Position numbers and translations under genes: made by a program. This document shows, one piece after another, positions 12,101-24,600 of a stretch of DNA of 64,000 nucleotides; within the stretch, counting starts at the first letter, position 1; every line of letters starts with the position of its first letter. Below the pieces are notes generated by a model that was not told the DNA's origin, searched no databases, and was given only the letters and a program-made list of their open reading frames with translations. This DNA comes from Edaphochlamys debaryana. Its lineage: Eukaryota > Chlorophyta > Chlorophyceae > Chlamydomonadales. The stretch lies in assembly GCA_016858145.1 (NCBI GenBank), contig JAEHOE010000155.1:124001-188000 (forward strand), read 5' to 3'.

Positions 12101-14038
12101 CTCTGCTTGGCTACGGAACCCCGCCCAAGCTGCCGCCGCCCTGGCGCAATGCCATCTTATCCTCAGGTTGAGCTGGTCTACTTCGGTGGCCAGTTCTCCT
12201 ACGCCTGGATCAACTCCACCGCCAGCCGCCTGGCGCTGCGCATCGGCATCGACTTCGACCCGATCTCGGGCAACTTCACGTACGGGAGTGAGTGGGGGCG
12301 GACGTAATGGTGGCGGAGGGAGGAAGGGGCGCGCACTGGGGTTCTCAGGAGGGGCTCGGATTTCAAGCAGCAGGGACTCTGGATGTAACGAAGGGCCGCT
12401 CGGCAGCGACTTGGGTCTTGGGGCCCATGCGAGGCTGCGTGCGCTGGGGCGTGGCGTCAACGCTTGGAGTTCGTTTCCCTTTGACCCGCAGCCAATTGGA
12501 CGGCGGAGAAGATGCCCAGCTCGCGGGTGATGGGTGACGTCACCATCCTGCCTAACGGACAGATGGTGGTGCTCAACGGCGCATTCGTGAGTGGGGACAT
12601 GCAGGCGGAGCGCGGGGGCAACTGGGGGGCGGGGCGGGGAGGTCCAGTTGCGTTTTGGGCCCGGCGCTTGGAGCTTGGAGCTTGGGGCTTAGAGCTTGGA
12701 TCCCGCACCTGAGCCAGCTCTAAGCGGAATGAGCATTACTCCCCCCTGCCTCTCCGCCCTCGTCCTCGTTTGCCCCCGCAGAAAGGCCTGGCGGGTGACT
12801 CAGCCTCTGGCGGAGTGGCAAAGGCGAACGAGCCCAACCTGTGGCCGGTGCTGTACAACCCCGAAGCCCCGTACGGCAGCCGCTTCCGCGTCATGGCCAA
12901 GACGCTGGTAGGCGCGGGGCGGGCGGGGGGAAGCGGGGGCGGAGGCACGTGGGGGCGGGGGACCAGAAATGATTGCCGACGGCTGTGGGTGGATGGGGGT
13001 GGGGTGGGAGGGAGGTGGAGGCTGCCAGTGTGCAGTGGCCGGCGGAAGTGGTTGGTTCGAGCCATGAGACTCACGAACCGGAGACGCTCCAACGGGTTCC
13101 ACTCGAACCTTATGCACCTCCCCCATCCTTGTGCCCCCCCCCCTCCGCCCCCAGATCCCCCGCATGTACCACTCCTCGGCCTGCCTCACCACCGACGGAG
13201 CCGTCATCGTGGCGGGCTGCGACCGGTGCGACCGGTGAGGCGGGGGATGGGGGCGGGGGCGGGGCTCCTACCGCTCCCCCCAGACCCGGCTTGCTCCCGC
13301 TCACACCCTCTTCATTTCGCCCACCCTGCCCCCCTCTTCTTCCCACTCTTCCTCCCCTCAGGTACTGGTGGACCACCCCCGGCGGCATTTCCAAGTCCCC
13401 CACGTCCTTCGCAGAGTACCGCATCGAGGTCTTCCGCCCGCCCTTTTGGTTCAACCACACGGCCAAGCCCACCATCGAGTGGCTAGATCCGGAGCTGTGG
13501 GACTCGTACGACAATGTGACGGTCATCCAGTACGGCCAGCCGTTCAAGGTGCGGTACAGCATGGCCAACGCCAACGAGTCGGTCACGAGTGCCGTGCTGG
13601 TGGCGCCCAGCGGTACGACGCACTCGACCAACATGAACCAGCGACTGGTGAGCCAAGAGGGGGAAGCCAGGGGGGGAAGCCGTCCGCTTACGTAGACAGA
13701 CTGTACGTAGAGAGAGGGGAGAGGTGGGACAGCAGGACAGGCAGGGCCGACCAGGTCAACTTTTCATAGCTCTGCTGATGTCTTGCTACCCGCCTCTTGC
13801 CTGCTGTCACCGCCCTTCCCGCCAGGTCGGGCTGGAGATCCAGTCCCAGAACGCGACATCCCGCGAGCTCGTGCTCGTCGCGCCGCCCAACGGGAACATC
13901 GCGCCGCCCCAGTGGTATATGTTGTTCTTGCTTAACGGAGATTTCTATGGCAAGGCGAAGTGGGTTCGGCTGCCCGGCGACGCGCCGCGCCTCGATGATT
14001 TCCTCGCGACCGTGCCGCTGCCCAGCAAGGCCAAGTAA
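9158..14038 (+). CDS. secreted copper-radical oxidase A (galactose/glyoxal oxidase family)
   Basis: Thirteen exons join in phase: 9158-9368, 9742-9836, 10395-10433, 10686-10844, 11000-11320, 11447-11533, 11680-11778, 12167-12287, 12492-12586, 12782-12907, 13155-13234, 13362-13647 and 13826-14038 (643 residues). A signal peptide (about 1-33) is followed by a short Pro-rich linker, a Kelch-like propeller, and a C-terminal immunoglobulin-like early-set domain (DUF1929 type). All copper-radical ligands are visible by motif: Cys161 (IFCAG) and Tyr213 (PRWYPTTT) for the Cys-Tyr crosslink, Tyr456-His457 (RMYHS), and His565 ([10 protein letters not shown]). The family oxidises aldehydes or primary alcohols with O2 to give H2O2 outside the cell; the substrate here is unknown. 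An in-frame Met at 9035 exists, but the signal peptide favours 9158. Close paralogues are B and C on the other strand. Confidence 0.9.
11779..11945 (+). repeat. G/T-rich tandem tract in intron 7 of oxidase A
   Basis: Directly after the donor at 11779 the intron is almost only G and T, in repeated GGGGTG-type units with several runs of four or more G. The coding strand could form G-quadruplexes in RNA. Confidence 0.6.
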
Positions 14039-17000
14039 GGCCTGCTGCGAGTTTCAGCTTGGGTCTGGCAGCTCATGTGCGAGCTGTGGATGCTTAGTAG
14101 CGCTGTCGTCAGGGACAGGAACAGGAGACCGAGAGCGCGGGACGAGTGAGCCTGGCACAGCCTGGCGGCGGCACTGCCGTCGCGGCACCCCCTGGGCGGC
14201 GGGGCAGGGCGCACCGGTGTCGGTGACGGTGCCTACAGCTACGTGAGTGAACCGCTTCCGGAGAGGCTTCCAGTGGAGGACCCTGGGGTGGGCCAAGCGC
14301 TGCTCCGGCCGCCCGCGCAAAGACGGAAGGACGACGGCGGCCTGGCCCGGGCCAAACGGACGGAGGCACCCGTACCAGTACCTGGAGCTCTGTGGAGCTC
14401 CGCTCCTCTCAGGGGGATGGAGGCCCCCTGCGGGAGCCTGTAAGGGCGTCCGCCAGCGGCTGCTCGGCCGGTCGCCGCCAGGGAGCGTGGAGCAGATTGG
14501 CAACCTGGAGGGTCACTGGAGGACCCCTGGAGGCCCGGAGCAGGCTAGCGGCCGGGCTCTGCCACTCGGGACCCCTAAAAGCCTCCCCTACCCGGATGCC
14601 CCCCCCCCTGCGGCCGCCTGCCTTGGGTGCCCAGCGTGAGGGGTCCCTTCCTTCAGCACACCGTGAGGGATGGAACGGTGATGCGTGCGGTGGTGCGTGC
14701 GTGGGTGCGCATCGCGTGGCAGGCATCATGTGCCGTACCGGCGTGCCGTACCGCGGCAGTGCTCCATTAGCACTCCGGGGGGCTTGACGCATGCAGTCCA
14801 CATGGAATGGATTTAGGGGCTGGGATGGGCTGGGCGCAAGGGGCAGAGGGGCGTTGTGAAGAGGTGTGTTGCATAGTTGTCAACAGGAGGTTTGCTCTTT
14901 AGGGCAGTGAGGAAGGGGGCGGTGGGGGAGAGCGTGTCTTTTGTGAAAGTGTAGCCAGATACATGGCTTGGACGTCGATGTTCCTGAGCGCGTAGCAGCT
15001 TGGCTTGTACTTGGGTGGAAGCCGCCTGTCTGTTGTCACTTTATCCCTCTCTGTGTTTAGTCTGTTGGGATGTGCTGCATGCCAAGGAAATACTGCACTG
15101 CCCGGACCCTATGCTATGGTGGCCTTTCCACGGGAGCCTTTCTCCATTTCTATTTTGCACCTGTCAACCTAGTGCTAGATAAGCCAAAGCAACGCACGAA
15201 GCTGCGGCGGCATCACCGCCCACGAGCACCATGCCATATGTGTGCCGTACATGTTGTGCGATACGGAGGACATGCCACATGCCGCGTTTGTGCGAGCACG
15301 TGGCTGCCCTCGGCTGATCACGCAGGACCGGGCTCACGCAGACCGCATGAAGACGAGACGAGGCCCCTATTCTTGTTCATATGCGTTTCTTCAACTTTCT
15401 TTCTTTTGCTTGGGCATACTTGGGTGCCTTGTTAGACCATGTTGACATCTTGAAGACGGGTTGCGCAGGGGTCAATGCACCGCGCGCGCAGCTAGCCGGG
15501 TTGCGCATGGCTGTGATGGGGTGGCAAGCCAACCCCTGCAGGATGAATGATGGCATGCAGGGTGTGGCGTGCATGACCAAGGCAATGTGGGTTATGATAT
15601 AGGCAGCTTCTTCTTCCGAGCATCTTGTGGCGGTATAAGCACGTAGTGGGCAGCCATGCATCTCGAGTGTAACGCAGGGCCCATCCCCGCTAGCTTGTCT
15701 CTGCCTGTAACTCCTGGTGTTGCTTGGAGCCTAGGCGCTGCCCCGCATGGACACGGAACATGGCCCACCATCAAGCCAGGGAACAGCCGTACTCACTGCC
15801 CCCTCGCTCAGCTTGGCTCAACAAGTGCCAGCGGCCCTTGACCAAGGGCATCAGGCCCTGCTGGCTCCCCGGCTAGCGATGGCGGCGCGGCCCATGCCCG
15901 TGTGGGTGGGTGCCCCCACTCGGCTCTTTACCTGGTGCCGCTCGCGACTCGTTGTGACGGGGCCTTACAGATACCGGTACCTCACCACGAGGGGCGCCTG
16001 CTCTGCACGAGCTCGTTCCGCCCTCACCCCAAGGAAAGCGCCCGTCAACAATTCGACGCATGGCTCACACCTTCCCTCATCTCCACACCCCTGCCTACAC
16101 GCGCCTTCGCTCCCCTCCGCGGCCAAAGTGCCATAGCGGCTGCGCCGTCACTAGTACGGTGCACGCCTGCTCGCCTCCGAAAGAGCATCCAGCCTCAAGA
16201 CTCTGCCCCACAAGTCCTGCCGCGACTGCCACCCATCAGGGGGGAACCACTTCCCTCCCAACCACCACGCAACCAACAACCGCTCGCGAGCCCTGCAGGG
16301 CAACATGAAGCAACTCCAGCTCCGTTTCTCGTCTCTTCACAAAACCGCAAAACCGCCGTCCACTCACTCACTCCTCAGTCATCCAAGGAATCAAAGCCAT
16401 CACAAGGGGCACGCACAGCCCGTCCTCCAACCACCTGAAGCCAACCGTATCACCTGCGAACAAATCTGTTAAAGAAGCCAAAAAGCCGGCCACGAGCCCT
16501 CACCAGCAATCACTCGAGCATCGACCCCCGGCCGAGTCAGCCAGCCAGCTGGGCGCCGCCAGGGGGGGAGACTGCCCGCTTTCCCACGCTCTTCCTGCAT
16601 TGCTCGGAAGCTTCCCATTCGGGAAGGGTTTGAGCCACGACCCATCCGGGCCGAGGCGTGTTCGAGCCGAGACCAGTTCCGATGTGTGAGAGGGCCCAAA
16701 CCAGACCCAGTACTGTTTCACCCGCGCTTCACCAACAGGCCCAAGGCCCTGCACCACTCTACATATCAACGCGCACTCCCTTGTGTCTGTATCCTCACTC
16801 CGTGTTGTTGTACCTATACTTTCACCGTTCTTGGCGCTTCCCGCTTCCCACGCCCCACCAAGGCCAAGCCACCCCGCGCATCCAACATCAGGCCACATGC
16901 TTTACACCGCTCGAGAGCGCTGACACGCCACCCAGCCAGCCCACCACTGCCCGCCTGCGGTCAGACCCCGGGCGACTCGGCCAGGCGGCCCGCGGGGCTC

Positions 17001-17054
17001 GTGGGGAGCACCAGGAGGGCAGCACTCCTCGGAGGAAAAGGGGCCACGGGCTCC
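14039..17054. other. convergent intergenic region
   Basis: Three kilobases lie between the 3' ends of oxidase A (+) and the rhodanese gene (-). It should contain both 3' UTRs. The rest has no convincing exons and no repeat recognised elsewhere in the window. Confidence 0.5.
14439..14443 (+). terminator. possible polyadenylation signal TGTAA for oxidase A
   Basis: TGTAA is the usual algal (Chlamydomonas) polyadenylation signal. This is the first one I noticed downstream of the stop, about 400 bases on, which is a normal 3' UTR length in this group. Confidence 0.4.
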
Positions 17055-19899
17055 TCAGAAGAAGAAGAACTTCTTGGGCTCCTTCTTGGGCTCCTCCACC
17101 GCCTTGTCCTGTGGGGGAGCGCGGGGGCAGGGGGGGAGTTGTGGCACAGGTGTGGATAATCACGCTCAGCGCAGGTTTGCATGTCGAGCAAAGGGCAAGA
17201 GGGGGACAGGAATACACACGGTCTCGTGCTCGTCCAGCATCAGTCCGTTGCGCTTCCGACACCCAGCTGCTCTCCCTCCATCACCCCCCTCCACCAACAC
17301 CCCTGCCCGCCACCCCACCCTACCCACACACACACGTACCCCAGGGCGCATCTCGTATCCGGTGGACGCGGCAATGTTCTTGAGCTGGGGCTCAGCAACC
17401 GCCTGAACGAGGGCAGGGCAGTTGGGGCAGTTGGTGTTTAACCGTCGGCCGTTGGCGCCGGACTGACGTCAACGCCCACCCTCGGTGATCCCTCCTGTGT
17501 GGTCCCACCTCGTTCCCGCCCTCGGCCTGACCCCTCGTTCCCCCGGCTTATGGACAGCCGCGGTCTCCGCCCCTTGCTGACCCCTCTCGCCCGCCTATGC
17601 CTGCAGCCCCTCCGCCCAGTCCTCACTTCGCACCCCACCTCCCCCTCCTGAACCCTCTCCCCCACCCCCCCTCCCCCCACCATGGGCGTGCGGCCGATGT
17701 CGGGGCGGTACTCCCCCTCGATGGGGAGGTCGGCCTGGAACCAGCCGTAGATGCCGCGCTCTGGGGTGGGGTGGAGGGGAGGCAGGAGGGGTGGAGAGGT
17801 CAAGCAGCAAGGGGAGGGGAGACGCTGGGGCTCAGGAGTGCGGCTCCAAGGGGTCCCACGCCACAAGCTGCGCCCCACGCTCTGTGCCAAGCCCTCCCCG
17901 CCAACATGGGGGAGGGGGCTTTGGGCTTCAAGTGGGGGGTGGGAAGGACGCCTTGGGGCCCAGGAGGGGGCTGCCGGGCGGTCGCCTCACCCGTCCCGCA
18001 CCGAAAGCCCCACGGCCCACACGGCAAACCCGCCCACTAAAACCCCCGGCCCACTAGCCTCCCCACCCACCCAGGTGCGCTCCACACTGCCCCCCACAGA
18101 CATGGAAACCCCCGCCATCCAGCCCCCGAGCCCCCCACCGCCCCCCCCCCACCCACCCAGGTGTGCCACGTTGGCAGCAAGGCCCTCCTCCATGATCACA
18201 TAGGCGGCCTGGGGAGGGGGAGGGGGATGTTGGGGGCGAGGGGGGCGGGAGATGAGTGGAAGAGCGGCAGATCGAGCTCGAGCAAGCAGGTGTTACCCTC
18301 CATCCCCGCTACCTGCAGCGAGGGCTCTCAATCTGGACCCAGCCTTTCATCCGACCGCAATGCCCAAGTTTCTCCCACTTCCTTGACCCTGCAATGCTCC
18401 CCCCACCCCTCCACCTGCCCCCCCCCCCCCCACCTGCAGCGAGCGGCTGCTCTTGCCCGCCGGGAAGTTGATGGTGGGCTTGAGGGTGCCGCCCGCCTCG
18501 CAGCACGTGATCACGCCGCGGCCGTCTGGGGGGTGGCGGGTGGGGTGGGGTCGGGGTCGGGGTTGTGGGTGGGGTGGGGGGTGGAAGTTAATCGATGGGT
18601 TGCGCACGGCGCTTACGCGGGGCTGGTGGAGTCGCAAGCCTCAAAAGCCCTCTCCCCTCAACTCAACAACTAGTTTCGCTAGACCGGCGTCGGCCACCTT
18701 CCTCCCAGCCCCGCGTGTCTCCACCCGCCAGCTGTGAGGCGGGGGTTCTGGATTGCCGCTGCCCTGAGCCATGGCCCCCATGGCTTCATGCGGCATTATA
18801 CCTCACTCTCTCCCTCCGGCATCGGCCCCAACTCAGCCCCCCCCCCACTTGCCGCCTCCGCCAGCTGGTGCAACGACACTGCACCCCCCCGACCCCATCC
18901 CGCCCCTCACCCGCCGCCTCCGCCAGCTGGGAGTAGAACTCGGCGTTCATGTCGATGGGGCTCACGCCGTTGGACCTGGGGTGGGGGTGGGGTGGGGTCG
19001 GGGGTACTGAGCGCCTCGAGGAGGGGAGCGGGAGGTGGAGGAGGCCTGGGGGCTCGGGAAGGCGAGTGCGCTGGAGACAACAGCGTCCGCGCTTTGTAAC
19101 CCATGGCCATTACCACAACCGGGCACCCGAACGCCGGCTTCCCCAGATGCTTATGCTTTGGTTCCCACAGCCGGGTGCCGTACTCACTTGTACAGCAGGT
19201 ACTTGAGCGAGCGGCGCACGTCCCCGCCCAGCGTAATGCTCTGCGACGCAGGGCGAGAGGTGGACCGAGGGCCGGGGCCACATAGGCTTCAGGCTCAGCG
19301 TGGAGAATGCACGCCCTACACGTTCTGCCGGGCGTTCTCGTGGAAGCAGCTTTGTGTGCTGCCTCGCTTTCCCCCCTGTTGCCAAGTTAGCGAAATACTG
19401 CCCTGAGCCCCGGGCGCGCCGCGTGGGGGATGGAACGCGCCCCCAAGCGACCGCGAAACACACGGCACACGGAACGACCCCGCCCCCGCTCACCTCGTAG
19501 AGCGGCACGTTGATGGCGCCCTCGGGGTGGCCCTCGGCGTACTGCTCGCGAGTGCGCACGTCCACCAGCACCCACTTGCCTGTGTGGAGGCGTGATGATG
19601 GCGGGAGATGCATGCGCGGTTGATGGCGAGTCAGGCCAGTTTTGCTGAGTTGCAACAGAGACAGGCCGGTGTCCCACACCTGAAGCGATGCGCTTAGCGG
19701 CGTCCTCGGGCGAGATGGAGCTGAGCTTGCCCTGCAAGCTCGGGAAGACGCCCGTCTCCCAAGGCGGAATCCGGTCGAACTTCTTCTCGGTCGCCGCGCT
19801 GGCAACCACGAGCACGCGCGAGCGGCACACGGCCGCGCGCGAGCCCGCCCGGCGCGCTTGCACGCGGGCGGTCGGGACGCTGCGGGCGCTCAGCATCAT
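17055..19899 (-). CDS. rhodanese-domain protein, probably plastid-targeted
   Basis: Nine exons read leftward and in phase: 19899-19680, 19579-19494, 19240-19188, 18975-18911, 18525-18434, 18208-18157, 17760-17681, 17402-17340 and 17108-17055 (254 residues). The N-terminus (MMLSARSVPTARVQARRAG) is rich in Ser, Arg and Ala without acids, like a chloroplast transit peptide. The rhodanese fold shows WVLVDVRTREQY (76-87), GAINVPLYE, and an active-site region ITCCEAGG (Cys149/150). There is an insertion before KSSRSLQAAYVI, so the usual CxxGxR loop is extended. The domain ends in GIYGWFQADLPIEGEY. The tail is basic and aromatic (KKEPKKFFFF). Rhodaneses move sulfane sulfur or act as redox or scaffold domains; the substrate is unknown. 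An in-frame Met at 20175 is less likely to be the start. Confidence 0.85.
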
Positions 19900-20589
19900 G
19901 GTCAGCGCGTTCTGCTGTGTTGGTGACGAGGGGAGCGGAACGGGAACGCGACAGCAAAGTTTGTGGGACAGCGGTCGCGATACTTGCGCAACATACGCGG
20001 ATCTCCGCCATCCTTGCCGCCGATGAGGCCGCAGCGGCACGCACGAAGGTAGCTCGCTGGTCTTAACATCAAGCCGAACGCGGGCGCGCGGTATCTCGCG
20101 AAGGCCTTCGGCTGGGGCAGGGATGTCCCCGGGGTCGGTGGTGGGATGGGCTGGAGCCTCGGCGGCCACCGCCAACCCTTACCCACGCCCTCTACCATTA
20201 CCCCTGTCCCCACGGCGTCCATGCAGATCCCCCTCGGCCCCTAACCCTCATGGACAGGGCTGCTCCGGCACCAGGCTGACAGAGGCGCACGTTGGGCTGA
20301 AATGGCTGAGAGCGACGATTCAAAGCTCGCCAACCACCCTCATGCCGACCCTACCGACCGAGAGCCCTCGTTAAGGAGAGATTGATCAGGCGCCAGGCTG
20401 AACAGCCGCAACTGCCCTGGAATCTGCCATCCACACCTTCCCAGCACGCCCCGTTGTCCCCTCAGCCCTCACTCTGTGCCACGCTCTTTATTCGGTAGGC
20501 TCCGACGCCCTCTCGAGCATGCACCATGACCCCCCGCTCATGTTCCTGACCCATCACAGACCACACAACATTCTCATGCAACCGCTTCG

Positions 20590-20835
20590 CCCCCTGTACG
20601 CCACCTCGCTCCCCTGCACTCCATGGAGTTCCACCTCGCTTCACAGGATCACAAGGCACTCCATCATCTTGTTCCATGCCTATGAACTGGACGCTCCAAC
20701 TCTCGTGCTCACCCCACATCCTGGCCCACTCGTTTCCCTGAGACGCTCCTGTATCCCACCCGTCGCTCCTCTCCACCCTTCCGGCCCCGCCCGTACAAAG
20801 CTCGCCCACCAAGCCCCACGGTTCTCCTCCCGAGC
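20590..20835. repeat. diverged direct repeat, copy 1
   Basis: It shares order and short matches with the block at about 20955-21215: CTCGCTCCCCTGC, CTCGTGC, then TCCCACCCG-CGCTCCTSTCCACC and CCACMAAGC. Similarity is patchy and was judged by eye. It may be an old tandem duplication or two copies of a dispersed element. Confidence 0.45.
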
Positions 20836-20954
20836 CCGAGTGCATGTACAGCTCAGCAAGAGCAACAAGCCCCCACAGTTTGTTGCAGGGACATGGCTGA
20901 AGGCCGCCTAATCTGCAGGTTCGGTGTGCCATCTCCACGCAACTTCTCACGGCA

Positions 20955-21215
20955 CCACTTCGCCCCTGACACTCCACCTAGCCGAACCTAGCTCCCCTGC
21001 GCTCCAGTGCGTTCCCTCCACATTGTACCGAGGCGAGCCTGACAGGTCACCACCTCAACGCCAAATTACGCTCAACACTCCGACTCTCGTGCATCACCTC
21101 ATCCTACTCGTTCCTTGCTTGACAATTCCTGTGTCCCACCCGCCGCTCCTGTCCACCGTGCCCGTCGAAGACTCCACAGGCCCCATCGGTCTAGTCCCAC
21201 ACAAGCTCGGACAGC
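20955..21215. repeat. diverged direct repeat, copy 2
   Basis: This block has the same order of short matched segments as copy 1 about 370 bp upstream, including TGTCCCACCCGCCGCTCCTG. Divergence is high enough that the boundaries are approximate. Confidence 0.45.
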
Positions 21216-21646
21216 ATGCAGAGCGCCCCCTTGATAGCGCCCTCGCGCACGGGGCGCAGCGTCCGGTTGAATCGCCCCTGCACTTGCCCTAGCCCCAGCC
21301 ACGCTTTCCAGTCAGCACACTCTCCCCCGCCCAAGTGAGGGGCGCCCCCAGCTAGACACTGAAGCGAATCCGTTTCGCCCAAGAGAGTTAGAAGTGCTAC
21401 ATGCTTGTAAGGAATGGAACCCAAAAAGAGCTGACAGGCTTAAAAGAAGGTTTTCAAATAACCCCTGAGGTAGATTGACGCCCCGGGCCATTACCTTGGA
21501 GTGGCCCAGCGCATAGCATCCCCATTGGCATTGATCGTCGCAAGTGTTCCCACAAAATCCACGCCACTTGTGCTCACAGAAACCCAACCGTACACAAGAA
21601 GGAACGGTAATCATGCTTAACCAAAGATTCAGTTCAGAACATGCGC

Positions 21647-24600
21647 TCAAACCGCCTTGCTGCACGCCTCCTTGTGCCCCACCCGCCAGTGCGCCATCTG
21701 GCACTCGCGGCAGCAGTACGACACCCGCCCGCAGCGCCCGCACTGCTGCAGCCGCAGCCCCGCCTCGCTCTCCCCCGCCAGGCTCCTGCAGGCGGGGTTG
21801 GCGCAGGCGCTCACGCCCAGGCGGCGGCGGGCCTCCCCCGGCTCCACCATGAGGGCCGCCAGCCTCACCCCCTCTCCGCGCCTCCAGCCGAGCTGCCCCG
21901 ACAGCCCCGCGCCGTCGCCCTCCCCGCCCGCCACCCACGCCTCCACGCACCCCGTCGCCGCCTCCACCCCCTCCGCCAGCTCTCGCTCCTCCCCACCAGC
22001 GACGGCGTCCCGCTCCCGTAGCATCTGGGCCAGGGACCGCAGGGCCCCGGGCCGCCATGATGCGGCGGCGGCGGCGGCGCTGGGGCCCTGCACGACGGCG
22101 CGACGGACGGCCTGCGGCCGGTCCTGACCAGGGCCACCGCCCAGGCTGCGGTGAGGGCGGCCAGGGACGTGGGTGCGTGCAGGCCCGGCCGCGGCCGCTC
22201 CAGCAGGCCCAGGGCCAGGTCCACGAGGGGCACGACCCCCGCCTCCTCCAGCACCGCCCACCGCCAGTCCTGGGCACTGGAGCCGCCCGCACCGCCACCG
22301 CCGCCGGTGCTGCTGCCCGGGCCGCCGCCGCCGCTGTTGTGCGCGTCGCCGTCGCCGTTGCTGCTGCCCGCATCGCCCTCGCTGTTGCCGCTGCTGCCGG
22401 GTGCTGGGGACGCGTCACGGCCAGCAGCGCCGCACGCCGTGACCGCGCCGCCGATGCCCGGGGCGCCGCTGCTGGAGCTGGCGCCAGCCTCCGGGGCGGG
22501 AGGCGCGGGGCCTGGCAGGTAGACCCGGCACGCATCGAGCAGGGCCTCGAGGGAGCCGCACACGCCCGGCAGGGATGCGGCGGCAGCAGCAGCCACCTCC
22601 GCGCCGTGTCCCGCCCCATGCGCCTGCCCAGCCCCTGCCGCCGCCTGCGTCTGCCCAGCCTGTGCCGCCGCCGCCTGCTCCCTCGCCGCCGCCGCACGCA
22701 CGAGGCGTGACAGCTGCGGCAGCCACGCGGGCAGCGCCGCCGAGAGCACCAGCGCCAGGCGGCCGAGCGCGGCCCCGTCGCTGGCGCCGCCGCTGGTGCC
22801 GTCGCCGCTGGCGCCGCCGCTGGTGCCGTCGTCGCTGGCGCCGCCGCTGGCGCCGCCGCCGGCGCCGCCGCTGGTGCAGTCACCGCTGGCGCCGCCGCTG
22901 GCGCCGCTGCGGGTGCCGTCGTCGCTGGCGTCGCCGCTGGTGCTACCCGAGACCCACGACACCGCAGCGCACAGCCTGGAGGCCACGAGCTGCGCCACGG
23001 CCCGCTGGGGCTGGGCGGCCGCGTCATGGATAACCGCGTGCGGTGCCTCGCTAGCCTCAGCCCTCCGCAAGGCCTTAGCGACGCTGGCCGTGAAGGCCGC
23101 GGCCTGGGTGGGGTGGGCGTAGGCCAGGAGCGCCAGGGCGCCGGCCCAGAAGTCGAGGGCGAGGGCGGGGCCGCAGGAGAGCAGCGCGGCCTCGAGGCTG
23201 GAGGGGTCGTCTGCGCCCCGGCGCAGCAGGCGCTCCAGCACGGGCAGGGCCCGGCCCTCCAGTGCCTGGTCCACACGGTCGGTTGCCGGGTCCAGGAGGC
23301 GCCAGTGCCCTGCCCCTGTGGGAAAGATGCGGGGGATGGAGAGGAGAAAAGCATCTCAGCCGTGCTTGTGGGAGCCCCAGGCAAGGCTGTCAGCTAGGGA
23401 GCTGGAGAACAACAGAGAGCGAGGGAGCAGCTTGAGCCAAGGAGCACGTGAGGTCTTCGTAAGCCCGCCCCGGTCCTGGCCGGACGCACCTGGCCTGGTG
23501 CCCTCGGTGTCCGGCAACCGCAGCGGGGCGGTGACTGCCGCCATCAGTTGGGCCAGGGCGCCCATCAGAGCCGTGCGCTGGTGCAGGGGCATGCTCTCCC
23601 CAACGACCTTGGGCCGGAGCTGAGCTTCCACCATGGACCACGTCCTCTGCCACAGCCCGCTCCACGGCTGGCCCTGGGACAAGACGAGCAGCGTGTTGGA
23701 GGTGTACACGGGCAGCAAGCGGCACACCGCCTCAGCACGCATGGAGGGGGCCAGGAAGCAGCCTTTGCTGCAGGTCACATCCAGCTCATCGTAGCTTTCC
23801 GCGCTTGCGAAGACGAAGGCCAACGAGCGCTCAAGAAGCGAGATTGGCACGTCCTGGGTGCAGGCGGCATCCTGGGGCAGCTCGAGGTCCGGCGCCCCCG
23901 CGAGCGCCTGGAGCGAAGTTGAGCAGAAGTGAGGGTCAACTGGGGCCGCGTGTAGGTAGCATCGGCAGAACTTCTGCCGACCGGGCTTGAAGGCCCCCAG
24001 GCATTCCATGGCACACAGTCCCAGGACCGTCACCGCGTGCCGCGTGCAGGGGCGCGACAGCACCATGCGCAGGTGCGCCACAGCAGCGGGTCGGCCCGCC
24101 TCCTCCAACTTCGGCCTTTCGTTACGGGCCTGCCAGGCAAGTCTGGCGTAGGTGGCGGCGAATCTCTTGGCAGCGGCCGGTGCCGCGGTACTGCCGCTGT
24201 CGAAGTTGGGCGGCTGAGAGCAGCGCAGCAGGAGGAGCAGCCGTGCGGCGTGCTCCAACAGCTGCGTTTCCACGAGGATGGCGGCCATGTCCGCCAGCAG
24301 TTCGTAGCGTACTTCTTGGGCGCGAGCTGGAAGCTCACAGGCGTACAAAATGCCCGTAACTAGCGTGAGCGCCTTGAATAGGCAGCGGTAGAGCGCTTCG
24401 CACAGGCCCCCATCGGCGTGTCGGGCGAGAGCCGCAGATCCCGCCCCGGCAGGGATGGCCGGGAGAGACCTGGCGGCATAGGCCAGCTCACGCGCCGCTG
24501 CGTGGAGGGTCTGCGTCTGCAGCAGTGTCCGTGCGAAGGCAGTCCCCGCTGCGATGACCGCCGCGCTGTCCGACTTGAACTCTAGCAGACCGCAGGCCAT

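Larger units (their letters stand above)
19900..21646. other. intergenic with a diverged internal duplication
   Basis: The right part holds two diverged blocks of C-rich sequence (see the repeat entries). The left part should be the promoter and 5' UTR of the rhodanese gene. No coding frame recognised. Confidence 0.5.

Noticed and set aside
19900..20175. N-terminal extension of the rhodanese from the upstream in-frame Met
   Set aside because: The extension is acidic and proline-rich, unlike a transit peptide. MMLSARSVPTARV is a much better start.
21312..23384. 690-codon open frame on the minus strand over the MYND gene
   Set aside because: It is an out-of-frame reading of exon 3 with Arg/Pro/Ala-rich composition typical of GC-rich shadow frames. 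The frame ending in the MYND finger and its upstream partner have protein-like sequence.
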